From positions 4,909,167-4,973,166 of the forward strand of contig NC_049993.1 in NCBI RefSeq assembly GCF_000003815.2: a DNA stretch of 64,000 nt. The letters run 5' to 3'. The notes under the pieces are model-generated. The model ran no database searches. It saw only the letters and a program-made list of their open reading frames with translations, and was not told where the DNA came from. Positions 8,204 to 17,767 of this stretch are shown here, piece by piece; the stretch's first letter is position 1, and each line of letters opens with the position of its first letter. A program made the translations under genes and the position numbers. Origin of the DNA: Branchiostoma floridae (Eukaryota > Chordata > Leptocardii > Amphioxiformes > Branchiostomatidae).

Positions 8204-9873
8204 CCCGGCCCAATATCGAACCAAAACCTCAATGCAGGGTGATAAAGAGGAAGTTGACTGCAGTAATAAAAATGAGTCATGATCTACCACTCGTTATCAT
8301 GTCCTTTTACACGGAACAGGACCAACCTGCTGCTAACTTTACCAACTTCTGCAGACGTGCTTGGGAAGATGTTGGTAGTGTGCATCTTGCTTTGGGCAGA
8401 GACGTCAGTCTGAGGATCGCTGGTTTTAGTTTGTGCAGGTCCAACAAAGCGCGACTTACTGCTGTAATTCTCTCTGATATTACGGCTGTGAAAACAAGAG
8501 GCGAGACCAGTAACAACAGCAGCAGCAACAACAACACTACTCTCTTTGGTCATGAAGAAATGAGGAACGTGACATGTTTAGTCAACACGTGGAGGAAGAC
8601 CCACAGACATGTCTTCACCACGCCTGTGTCCAGCGCTCCTGATGACACCGTCTGTACAGACCAGAGGCGCGGAGAAGAGAAGCCCGGGGGTAACGCCCAG
8701 GACCGGGACAAACAACTCAAACATGAATCGGACGAACCATGATACAAAACCAACTGTGGAAATGAGGCCGGTAACTGAGGTAGCAGTACCGTAGCACCCA
8801 TGCATGTAGGGATTATCATACTAGTTATACTGGGAACCATATTGGTACCATGGCTCATAGCATTCTTTTTGATAAAGCAAGAGTGTTGTTCAAGAGGTAA
8901 CCAAGCCGCATTGGGTGATGACCCTTCAATAGGGTCTCCCAGGTCTCTCAGCACCTGTGCGATAGGTGACCACGCTGTCAATGTCAGGCAAAATACAACA
9001 GGCACGGGTTATGAAGCCACGAATTCGGTCGCACAGACATCATCAAGTGATGTCCATCGGTTCAGCGAAATTCCTGACGAGTACCACGCATACGAAAATT
9101 ATGAAACTTCACCACCATGTAAACCCAAAACGCCCTGGCAGATTCCCGACTACTTGGACTACTACAACACAAGACCATCTTCGCTACATCACTATTGGGA
9201 AATCGGAGATGAATACTACTACGAAAACACACGCCCCCTGTCATACCCACTGGCACTGCAGACGCCTCTGTCGTCTGGCAAGGACGGCGAAGTGAAGAGG
9301 GGCTCCGTCGCTTTCTATGTTTCATCGACTGAGGCGGCCAACCCCTCCCTAAGAAGGCTTGGTAACAAGCATCCATTCTACGGCAAAGTTCCTAGAACCA
9401 TTCGCCTAGCCCAGCTTGCTCTCAGTGAGAGCATGTCGACTGATAGTACCGCGGTACAGAATTATCAAGTAGCACGCAGAAGAAAGGCAGACAATTCCTC
9501 GTATGGAATGGCTGCAGTAAGTTATCGCAGAGCGAGAGACATGATTCTGGTGGGTAAATATGGCAAAACTCTATCTAGAGTACGCGCTAGGACCTTGTGC
9601 TACAATCACCCATCTTTTTCTGTGGTCAGAGCGCAGGCTGGTATGAAGAATACACTCAAACCTAAACCCACAAAGAGCAAAAGCTATCAAAATCTGTCCC
9701 ACCCAGATCGCAAAACGTCACGCTCTCATAGAACCAAAGGTCCTCTCTGTACGTCGTACCAGCAGGAAGATAAATTCCAAATCCACAGGTCAAAAACATT
9801 TAGCATGACCGTATCCAAGCCACTGACGGACGAGTCCTCAAATCAAACAAGTTACCGCCGACAAAGTTTTTAG
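7199..9873 (+). CDS. LRR transmembrane receptor gene, single block, three apparent frame breaks
   Basis: This is a type I cell-surface receptor. It has a signal peptide, a Cys-rich N-terminal cap, about six leucine-rich repeats, a sequon-rich extracellular stalk, one TM helix (8800-8880) and a roughly 330-residue cytoplasmic tail. The parts lie in order without introns but in two frames: frame 2 (7199 to about 8130-8203), frame 1 (to about 8600-8740), frame 2 (to 8794), then frame 1 (8779-9873). The frames stay open for hundreds of codons, so the breaks are recent mutations, an inactive allele or sequencing indels; GGGGG at about 8685 is one weak spot. Ligand and pathway are unknown. Lancelets have many LRR receptors, so a recognition role is likely but inferred. 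Confidence 0.7.
8125..8742 (+). CDS. LRR receptor segment 2: extracellular stalk (shifted frame)
   Basis: Continues the ectodomain in the frame that is minus one relative to segment 1. It shows N-glycosylation sequons (ANFTNF, NNSSSNNNTT, RNVTC) and two Cys-bearing stretches (NFCRRAW, FSLCRSN). The start given is only the first ATG in this frame; it is not a real initiation site. Near its 3' end, the alternative frame 8609-8794 reads as a Ser/Thr/Asn/Pro-rich stalk (TGTNNSNMNRTNHD). I therefore place a second shift at about 8600-8740 and a third at 8779-8792. Confidence 0.6.
   Translation: MFCISRDQQRRFQVHMGHDILTPLSLARPNIEPKPQCRVIKRKLTAVIKMSHDLPLVIMSFYTEQDQPAANFTNFCRRAWEDVGSVHLALGRDVSLRIAGFSLCRSNKARLTAVILSDITAVKTRGETSNNSSSNNNTTLFGHEEMRNVTCLVNTWRKTHRHVFTTPVSSAPDDTVCTDQRRGEEKPGGNAQDRDKQLKHESDEP
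8800..9873 (+). CDS. LRR receptor segment 3: TM helix and tyrosine-rich cytoplasmic tail
   Basis: The segment codes 357 residues to the TAG at 9871. Residues 3-25 (VGIIILVILGTILVPWLIAF) are a TM helix followed by KQECC, a possible palmitoylated juxtamembrane site. The tail holds four YxN motifs: YEN at 9091-9099, YYN at 9160-9168, YEN at 9220-9228 and YQN at 9685-9693. YxN is the general Grb2-SH2 binding form when phosphorylated. The C-terminal third is basic and Ser-rich. No TIR, death or kinase domain was recognised. The ATG is probably internal to the full protein. Confidence 0.75.
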   Translation: MHVGIIILVILGTILVPWLIAFFLIKQECCSRGNQAALGDDPSIGSPRSLSTCAIGDHAVNVRQNTTGTGYEATNSVAQTSSSDVHRFSEIPDEYHAYENYETSPPCKPKTPWQIPDYLDYYNTRPSSLHHYWEIGDEYYYENTRPLSYPLALQTPLSSGKDGEVKRGSVAFYVSSTEAANPSLRRLGNKHPFYGKVPRTIRLAQLALSESMSTDSTAVQNYQVARRRKADNSSYGMAAVSYRRARDMILVGKYGKTLSRVRARTLCYNHPSFSVVRAQAGMKNTLKPKPTKSKSYQNLSHPDRKTSRSHRTKGPLCTSYQQEDKFQIHRSKTFSMTVSKPLTDESSNQTSYRRQSF

Positions 9874-9999
9874 ATAGCAACTTAGCTGTACTATGAAAAC
9901 CATCTTAGAACAAGCACAGCGTCAGCGAGACTCGTTGATATAAAGCATGCTGGAATGTACTTTACTTTGTTTTGTTTTGTTTCCTGTGATATTGTGTGC

Positions 10000-10005
10000 A
10001 ATAAA
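10000..10005 (+). terminator. Poly(A) signal AATAAA of the LRR gene
   Basis: AATAAA occurs 127 bases after the stop codon, and GT-rich sequence (TGTACATGTGCTG, TTGGGTGATCTG) follows 25-55 bases downstream. This is the first good signal after the stop and implies a short 3' UTR. Confidence 0.6.
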
Positions 10006-11254
10006 TATGGTTTATATATGTGCAGCATCTGTACATGTGCTGACTTGGGTGATCTGTTTTCAGGTCCATAAAGATGGAGGTATTGTTTTGGGTGTTCTGT
10101 TTTGGGTTCGAATGGTGCACGGGGAACCTGGGGATATGTCTCATGAACCCGCGGGAAGGCTTGGCTTTGGTAGGTGGGTAGACAGTGTTGGTGTAAGTCG
10201 TTTAGTTGGTTGACCTTGGTACCTTGGCAACATTTCCTACCTGAAAAACATACCCTAGCTTTAAAAAAATGCATTGCATCAGTTGATGCAGACGATAGCA
10301 AGGACAGGGTAGGAGATTACACTGCAGGGAGGAATTTCAGCAATCATTTCTCCAGACAAATTAGTCACATTCCACACGAAGACTGACATGTCAGTGGACA
10401 GAACAGAATGACAAACGCGTCATATACATGGAGGTTCTGGTTCTCACACAAAAGCGTGGAAAACTTTCGTATGTTCATTCTCAGTACAATTACTTTGTAT
10501 ACTAGTATACTGTATAGGTGAAAGTGTCGAGCTTCACTGTTGTGTAGAGTTGATACTGTTAATGTTGGTTATTATTAGGAGTCCGAGTCATTGTTTTGAA
10601 AAGTACTTATAAAAGTCATTTTACTTTATTTTTCCCCAAGTTTTATCTACCCTTAGTGCTATTTCGTTGTTTATGTCAAGAATGAAGACGCATATCTGTT
10701 ATAAATATTTAACAGAACGCATGTGGTAAATACTAATGCACACGGATTATAGCTTTGCTTAAACATGTGCAGACTGTCAGCTGTAAAGTAGTGAGGTTCA
10801 CTGAATTGTCACTACAATAGTAAATTCATTACACGATCAAAATGCATTTTTATCTTATTAAGATCTATTTGAACTGCAATGATACAAACATAATGCAATA
10901 TACTTTCACTGTTTTGCAGCTTGATATGATAATGCTTCGTATCATAACGTTATTTACTGTTACATTCTCTCAAAATTCAACTTCTAACACTTTTAAGTTG
11001 TATTGTATTTTATTGTACTGTATTATCTTCTATTGTATTTTGTTGTGTTGTGTTGTATGTGCCAGTGTTTCTCTAAATGCACATATATTATATTGTGAGT
11101 GAGTAATAAACTGTGCACCTGTAAATGTCAATGTTGTTGGCAGCTTTTCTTCAAGCTCAAAAGAAATGAAGAGTCATAAGAGAGCAATAGTACTGATCCT
11201 ACTGTACACACGCATAAACGTTCACTTAGTATGTTGTTTTAAAAGGAACCTAAG
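10006..11254. other. Intergenic, no gene seen
   Basis: AT-rich DNA with low-complexity TTGTATT runs near 10990-11060. The ORFs are short and without family resemblance. Confidence 0.4.
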
Positions 11255-11354
11255 AAAAGCACTTTTGCTGGCCATTTCTTTTTGTACTGGGTCGCTGATT
11301 GCTGGCCTTTTCTGACAGCCGGCCATTTAAAATAGAGAGCCTGCTATGGAGGCT
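11255..11354. mobile_element. MITE fragment, right end intact (AGAGAGCCTGCTATGGAGGCT)
   Basis: CACTTTTGCTGGCCATTTCT, TACTGGGTCGCTGATTGCTG and flanks match 21690-21766 in the same orientation. This copy keeps the right terminal repeat (TAGAGAGCCTGCTATGGAGGCT). The 21.7-kb copy keeps the left one as its inverted complement. Together the two copies define a small element with ends AGCCTCCATAGCAGGCTC. Confidence 0.65.
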
Positions 11355-12026
11355 AAGAAAACAGGATCAAGCTGGTATCTCAAGAGAGGAATATTAAATT
11401 ATCAAATTATCCTTCCCTATCCTGCACCATCCCTGGCCTTGGTACTGAATATGCCCTTCCAAGCCAAACCTCGAGTGCGTTAAAGAACACACTGAAAAGA
11501 TATATAGATTATAAAGTGTGCCTTTGGTAAGCTCCTCGCAATTCAGCCCCTGGCTGCGAAGAGAGAGTATTCGGCCACCAAATAACAAAAAGAACAACAC
11601 GCTTTACTATTCTGTTCCTAGTCCCTAGATACTATGCCATTCTGCCCAGCACAACTTCACCTTTCTAACAGTTAGTCTTTAACAACTGCGAAGAGCGTAA
11701 CATGCGAAAACAGTAGTATCTAGAGGCGGTTTACCGGATATTCGAAAAGATGTTTATGGAACCTTGTCTAATTAAAACGTAACGTTACACATCAAACATA
11801 AAGAAATAACAACAAAAACTATAACGTTAAATGAATATATAACAACATCTCGACCTTGAGATAATACTATTTTAGGACGAAGGTGCCTGGCAGATATAAT
11901 AGGTTTGGATACCAACTAGACATATTATACCGTGTACGTGAGGAATATGAGATAATTACGGATGTTGCTCATGAGGTCCTGAGATGTCAGTAAATGTGAC
12001 AAAGTAGATGTTATGACGAACGTTTT
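11355..12026. other. Intergenic, no gene seen
   Basis: No supported gene or RNA. Unremarkable AT-rich sequence up to the E-box cluster. Confidence 0.4.
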
Positions 12027-12094
12027 CACGTGTCACACGTGTTCGTGCTCAACACGACGTCCCCACGCACGTGTCACGTGACACGTGACACGTG
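12027..12094. promoter_or_regulatory. Cluster of six CACGTG E-boxes
   Basis: CACGTG occurs at 12027-12032, 12036-12041, 12068-12073, 12075-12080, 12082-12087 and 12089-12094. The last four are at an exact 7-bp step. GTCACGTGAC at 12073-12082 is the palindrome known as the CLEAR/M-box form bound by MITF/TFE and USF factors. CACGTG in general is bound by bHLH proteins such as MYC/MAX and CLOCK/BMAL. It is about 2 kb downstream of the LRR gene with no gene recognised nearby, so it may be an enhancer or simply a short heptamer tandem repeat. Confidence 0.6.
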
Positions 12095-13800
12095 ACTGAA
12101 AACTCCTTGTCTGCTTTCCTGAGTTTCGTTGTTTTCATTGTTGATTTACAATTCATGTAACAATGCGTTAGATTTAAGTAAATGGTGTTGAATTTACCAT
12201 ATTGAATCGGAGGAACGGCAAAACAAGAAATGTCTTCCCGGTTCCCCCCAACTTTCATTGGCAGTCGAAGTTAAATCATCAACGCGTACATTCCCACATT
12301 TTGGATATGTGTAAAAGCACGTATTTTATTCATTATGCTTGATTTGTGTGTTTGATGGAGATGCAATATAATCCTTTCATCGGTACCGTACATGGAAAAC
12401 TAAAAGTTTTTAAAGATACCAGTAGGAAAAAATTATTCTTAAAATTATTTATCTTTGTTACGTTTTCGGCTGCCATATAGATTGTTCATGTCGAGCCTAT
12501 ATATTACGAGTCATATCAGTCTCAACGCATCCACAACTTTTATCCATGCTGGACAAGTATAGATAGAGGCATAAAGTTTCTTTCTTCTGTTTGAAGCATG
12601 ATAATTACTCACCGCTTATATAACATTCCGGTAATTTTATCTGAGAGTTGTCAAGTGCCTCGTTTGTTCTCATGATACTTGTCTTTTTTTTTTTTGTGGT
12701 TAGAGATTACTTAGTTTGGGAAAGTAGGTTATGTCTACTGAGCATGGAACTAGGTGAGCTGAGGTAACGTTATGTCTACGATGAATTTGTCTGGATCATG
12801 GGCCACACTTCTTGTAATCAAACCGGTGCTAGAGCCTGGGACATAATCCGTTGTGCGACGAAACTAGGCGATTCAGATTCGCACCATCTGACTGCATGGG
12901 GAGGGTACAAGAGGACTGCATTTTGCCACAATATAACATTATACCGCACGCGTACAACTTCCAGCCTGCCCAGCCGTATTAGATACGCATACGAACTACT
13001 AGCTATATTGCTGGATTTCAAGATAGTAATTTAAAAGTAGAGGTACAGAGAAAAATACATGGCAACAGAGTTTGTTTTCTGTTGGAGCAGGTGCCTTAAA
13101 GTGCCGCGGTTGAAAAAACAAGCCCACACTGTAACGCTACATTATCACTTCACAGACAGAGAACCAGTCAAAACAGACGTAAACTCTGGGATCCGGAACA
13201 ATAGCCTAACCACATATGTATGTCAGACTAACGTCAGTGTTGTATTGTCCCAGAATCGTACGTTTCTTTCATCGACCATTTGGCCTTTCTTCTCGAGAAA
13301 AACACTTCGAACCGACACTAAGACTCCAGTCTCGTGTGAAAAATAAAACAAAGATCTAAGGTTGCAGCTGGCACCGGCTAGAGCTCGTTAGAACCTGTTC
13401 CATAACAGGTAAAGCTGTTGCAAGAATTAGAAACCAACAATTTGAGCTAAGTGGAATACAGATTGTTTCTGTTACATCATTTCCTTTATAACGGTAATTC
13501 CCACACAATGCCTTTCCGAGAACTCGCAAGACATGAACGTAGGACTCACACGAAGCCAATTCAATACTTTTTTAATATTCTTATTGAGAAATACATGGAA
13601 AGATACAAATAAAAGGACGAAGAGGAAGTGGAGCGGCCTCAAGTTGTATTCAACTTTTTTTCAGCGACGCCATTTGTACAAATATTGAAAATGATATATC
13701 AGACAGGACTATCAAACTTTCTTCTTCTTCTTCTTCTTAGTGTTGAATAGTAAATAAATGAATGATAAAATAAGTAAATAATCAAAGAAGTAGATACATG
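12095..13800. other. Intergenic, no gene seen
   Basis: Contains a CTTCTT run at 13722-13738 and a short palindrome CCTGTTCCATAACAGG near 13396-13411. No gene could be supported. Confidence 0.4.
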
Positions 13801-13970
13801 TCCAACCTTTCCTATTGGACATCTGAAATTGTCTTCATTCATAGTTAGAGTATAAAAGACCTGTTTCTTCCAGATCTCTTCAGTGTCACTGACGAAGGAT
13901 AGTGGATTCTATCCGAAACGTCTGACCGTTTCAAAACCATATTCAGTTGCTTGAGTAACTATTTTTGGCG
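13801..13970 (+). mobile_element. Retroelement-like fragment with hammerhead-like motif
   Basis: A 105-bp stretch up to 13907 matches 31735-31838 in reverse complement almost without change, so this is a dispersed repeat. It carries CTGACGA (13889-13895), a perfect 6-bp stem GGATAG/CTATCC (13897-13902 with 13909-13914, loop TGGATT) and GAAAC (13915-13919). CTGANGA...GAAA is the hammerhead ribozyme core, and such motifs are known from Penelope-like elements. One extra A between CTGACGA and the stem, and poor helix I pairing, argue against full activity. The tail ends ACTATTTTTGGCG. Confidence 0.5.
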
Positions 13971-15772
13971 TAAGTAGATACATGGTTTGCGTGAGTCGAA
14001 ACTCTTACCGGTAGAACGAGAAAGCTTAGAATGGCACCTGAACTTAAAAACGATTTGTAGATGTGATGTAATCTAGTATGGCCGACATGATGTTACAATT
14101 GAAGTGTCAAAGTATCCCTTAAAGCTTGCCGAGGAGAACTGAGTGCTGGTAATTATACTGAGGTAGGGCAGTATGATAGGTAAAGTTTTAATCGTTTCGT
14201 ATGGGCACCCACAGCTGCAGGCATTACTTAATATAAAGTATGAGCAAACCCAGCTTTAAAATTAGATGTCAACAGAACTTACTATTTATTGCTATCGGAT
14301 AGAGGCGTATATCTAATGTTTATACAAAGTTAGAATAAAGGAATGTGTTGACATGGTCATATGGTTTTTGTGTGAAGGTGGCTTTGTATGCTGTCCGGTT
14401 ATGTGTGGGAATTTCTGTCTTCTGTTGGCACATAGTAATAGTAATAGTAACCTGACGGCAGGAGCTGCTATAGTCAAGTTCTTTTTGTCAGAATATCTTG
14501 ATCCATTCTCAATACGCTCCCCTCCCTTCTCAATCCCAATGACGAATTGACAAAAAACGCCGCAAAATACAGACATTGTCCTTCTTTGAACCATCCATTT
14601 CATCTTCATGATATGGACCAACCAGCATCAAGGTTGCTGGGATGATAGGTACATCCAGCACACGGTTAAAAAGCCCCGCCTAACGGCTAAAGATATCATT
14701 GCATCATTAACCGTGCATAGCAGCGGCAAATATTACATATATCGCTAGGGGTCCTCGTTGACACGTGCAGCTCATTGAGATAACTGGCATTCCGCAACAT
14801 TATATTTTGTATAAGGCATGATTATGAGTAGAGTAGAGGTTAGAAGTCAAAACGTTTACAAACGTGCTGACGTTCTGCGTTCAGGTGACTTTTAGCTTGT
14901 TCATCTTCAAGGCAGGAGGCAGAGACTGTAGCGATGTGACGTCTTGAAGGCAATAATTGTTGGCGCAAGGGAACAGCCTTTGGCCTGGACACAGGTAGTA
15001 CAGGCATCCTCGTGGCCAGGTGAGTGCTGCAGCATCTGGAGGCTTTGTGTCATCATTGCTGTGAAAAAAAATGACAGCTACCCGTGTGATTCTTTGCATG
15101 CAACACTTACAGTGACATGAAGGTTTATGTTGCCTTATGTGGAAGACGTCAGGAGATTGAAGGGAAGGCGCTTGTCCGCGGAGTGTTATCCCCAATGAAG
15201 AACTTAAACGGGAGTTGAGAGACTTGAAGCATAGAGAGTAATTATTATCTCATTCTTGGCTCATGAATGTGTCAGCGGTTACTGTATGGTCATATCTGTT
15301 TATGTGTCGCTTCATTCCTTCCATGTTTTACTTTTGTGTGTCAACAATCCTCACACAAAAATGTACACTTTTTTTGCACAAATGGCAGTAACTGAGGATT
15401 GTACCTTCTTGCATACAAAGAGATACTTGCGTCTCTACTTTTATACTCCATTTAAGGAAGGAAGGAAGATGAAGAGGTCTGAGTCTGACACTAAAATTGT
15501 GTAATGTTACATGTCCAATTTTTCCAATAAAAGAGTTGAACAGTAGTGGCTTAAGAGTTTTGCAGTTTTCATCTCTATCAATTTACTGACTTATATCAAC
15601 CACAAGTTACCATCCACAACCATAAAACCAAAGGTCAATACAGTAAGGATTTCATGACACCATGGACAGGGCAGTCAGTTCACAGGATGTGCCAAACATA
15701 TGTGACACCTGTACTGTAGTACAAACAATATCTTATAAAAGTTGCTATATCAAAGATAAATAGTCTAGAAGG
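13971..15772. other. Intergenic, no gene seen
   Basis: A short stretch at 14670-14735 (GTTAAAAAGCC..., TTAACCGTGC) is mildly palindromic. Several ORFs of about 100 codons lack any family resemblance or good splice context. Nothing could be supported as a gene. Confidence 0.4.
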
Positions 15773-15775
15773 TAA

Positions 15776-16258
15776 CAGGTTGTTTCGCAACAATGTCAGT
15801 TCGCAACCGTCAGTTCGCAACAAGGCAAGTCTTTTCGCAACAAGGTACAAGTCGTTTCGCATCATTTGAATGTTATTTTATATTAATCTTGATAGCCTAA
15901 TAGTATTAGAAATCGTATTCCTAACATAATCATACTCCTTTCGCGTAAAAATTTTACCGGGTGCAAAAGACAACCCCGGCGGCAGAGGAACATGGGGCCG
16001 CATGGACCTGACAGCCCGATGATTTTCATGCGCCGGGCGGTACAGTTTCATACGTGCACAGGTAGGAGTATAATTATGTTAGGAATACGTAAACGATTTC
16101 TAATACGTACTATAAGGCTATCAAAATTGATAACATTCAAATGTTGCAAAACGACTTGTACCTTGTTGCGAAAATACTTGTAATTTGTACATGTTGCAAA
16201 AAGACTTGCCTTGTTGCGAACTGGCGGTTGCGAACTGACATTGTTGCGAAACAACCTG
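15776..16258. mobile_element. Fold-back element with TTCGCAAC-repeat arms, TAA target duplication
   Basis: The left arm begins CAGGTTGTTTCGCAACAATG, and the right arm ends with its inverted complement CATTGTTGCGAAACAACCTG. Arms of about 160 and 195 bp match along their length, including GATAGCCT..TAGTA and TATTCCTAACATAAT. Each arm contains four or five spaced copies of TTCGCAAC or TTTCGCAAC. TAA flanks both sides (15773-15775 and 16259-16261), the target type of PIF/Harbinger elements. The right arm carries an extra 34-bp unit. The interior of about 110 bp is GC-rich and noncoding, so the element is non-autonomous. Confidence 0.85.
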
Positions 16259-16458
16259 TAAGTGTAACCGTCTAGAACATGAAGAGAAATGTCTCCAGTC
16301 TAGAGAAAAATGTCTATAATCAACCTTCTTGGAAGCTGTGCCTCTAACAATGTAAAACGGCCCATTCTTAATGAACACGATCATTTCTTTGAGGCAATTT
16401 GGAGAATTTGGTAGCCTTGCATTATCCCAAAAGAGTCAGAGTTTAGAAGCAAATAGCA

Positions 16459-16678
16459 TAACGCTAGTTCACCTTTATTCACGGGGTAACCTTTATCCAT
16501 TGTATTTGACACCAGGGTAGTACGGAATATCAAGTTGACGGACAGAGGTCTCAAATTGTATCATATTGAAAAAAAATGCAATTTGAAACCACCGTCCATT
16601 AACGTGATATCCCTAAATACCCTGTTTTTAGGTACAACGGATATAGGTTACCCTGCGAATAAAGGTGAACTAGCGTTA
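16459..16678. mobile_element. 220-bp MITE, copy 1 (ends TAACGCTAGTTCACC)
   Basis: Terminal inverted repeats read TAACGCTAGTTCACCTTTAT... and ...ATAAAGGTGAACTAGCGTTA, continuing inward as GGGTAACCT-TATCC. The interior contains GACGGAC and GGACGGT, also inverted. The copy at 21273-21492 has the same 220-bp length and the same layout. There is no coding capacity. Confidence 0.85.
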
Positions 16679-16835
16679 CATATTGGCCATGATCAGTAGC
16701 CCCTTGTTACACAGATACACACTGAATAACACACTAGCTGGACATGAGTGAAATACTTCAGGGTAGATCAAGTATAGGACAGGTAGTAGCTTCTGGCTCC
16801 AGTTTGGGCTGCTCATTCAAAAGTAGATCATCATT

Positions 16836-17150
16836 GTCAGGGATAAACAAGTCGACTAGCCCTATTGTCCAGGGCAAGTGAAAGTGCTGTTCGGGCAAGT
16901 GCATGACCTACCCCACTTGTCCGATCGGGCAAGTAAGATTTTTCCATTGATTTTAGTGCAATTTTGATATACTTGTTACTTTTTACAGTCATGACATCAA
17001 GCACAGAGAATTCCATTGCTGGAAGTGAAAATGCACATACTAGTAACACTGACATTTGAATTTTGGGCAAGTGAAAAATTGGTTCGGGCAAGTACATTTT
17101 TTTATGTGCTTGCCCGATAGGACAAGTGGATTTTAGAAAACTTGTTCAAC
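16836..17150. repeat. Repeat rich in CGGGCAAGT words
   Basis: GGGCAAGTG or CGGGCAAGT occurs five times, plus inverted forms (CACTTGTCCGATCGGGCAAG near 16914 and GCTTGCCCGATAGGACAAGTG near 17109). The outer parts are loosely inverted (TATTGTCCAGGGCAAGTG and CTTGCCCGATAGGACAAG), so it is probably a small transposon relic. A short ORF overlapping it is a by-product. Confidence 0.55.
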
Positions 17151-17762
17151 CCTGATTGTTGGTCATGGTGCTTTGTTGTGGAAGACTACATGGCTGTGAT
17201 CATGTGCATCAAGTTGATGCTCATTGCCATCAACTAACCCCTGCTGACCCCCTGGATTAGGCCTCAGGCTTCAGGTAGGATATTCATGATAATTGTTTGG
17301 GCGGAGTCGATCTGTGAAGTCTACCACCTGTAACACACCTGTGGATGTGTGTATAAAGGTGCTGTTGTTTTCTCCAGGTGTGAGGAGCCAGGTCTGCATG
17401 GATGGATTTGTCTTTCTGGCATAACTGGCAGCTAAATTACCTCGTCAAATTACACAAGCTTTCAGTGGTATCAAAGGCTGCAAGAACCCAAATTCTTGTT
17501 CAATCAATTTTTTTATGAAAGATGTGCTTTGGTTCTTTCTGGTTGAGTCTAACGATAGAAAGGATTTTTTAGCTTTCAGGGTTATTCTATGAACAAGTCG
17601 AAGATCTATATAAAAGGGTGAGGCTAGTGATTTATTAAACAACATTTAAATTATCATTCCTCTGAAGTTGCAAGTCTTAGTATCAGACCCATATTTCTTT
17701 GAATGGGAAAAGTACAAACAAAACATGTCAACTTTTTATATTATGAACATTTATTTGCAAGT
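17151..17762. other. Intergenic, no gene seen
   Basis: The stretch has an ACCTGTAACACACCTGTGG-like run near 17326-17344 and AT-rich sequence. No exon or RNA could be supported. Confidence 0.4.
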
Positions 17763-17767
17763 TCATG

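Noticed and set aside
10090-10130. GGTTCGAATGG as a tRNA B box
   Set aside because: No A box at the right distance and no stem pairing.
14881-15195. Minus-strand Cys-containing ORF of 104 codons
   Set aside because: Looked at as a possible small secreted protein, but it has no signal peptide, no spaced Cys pattern and no splice context.
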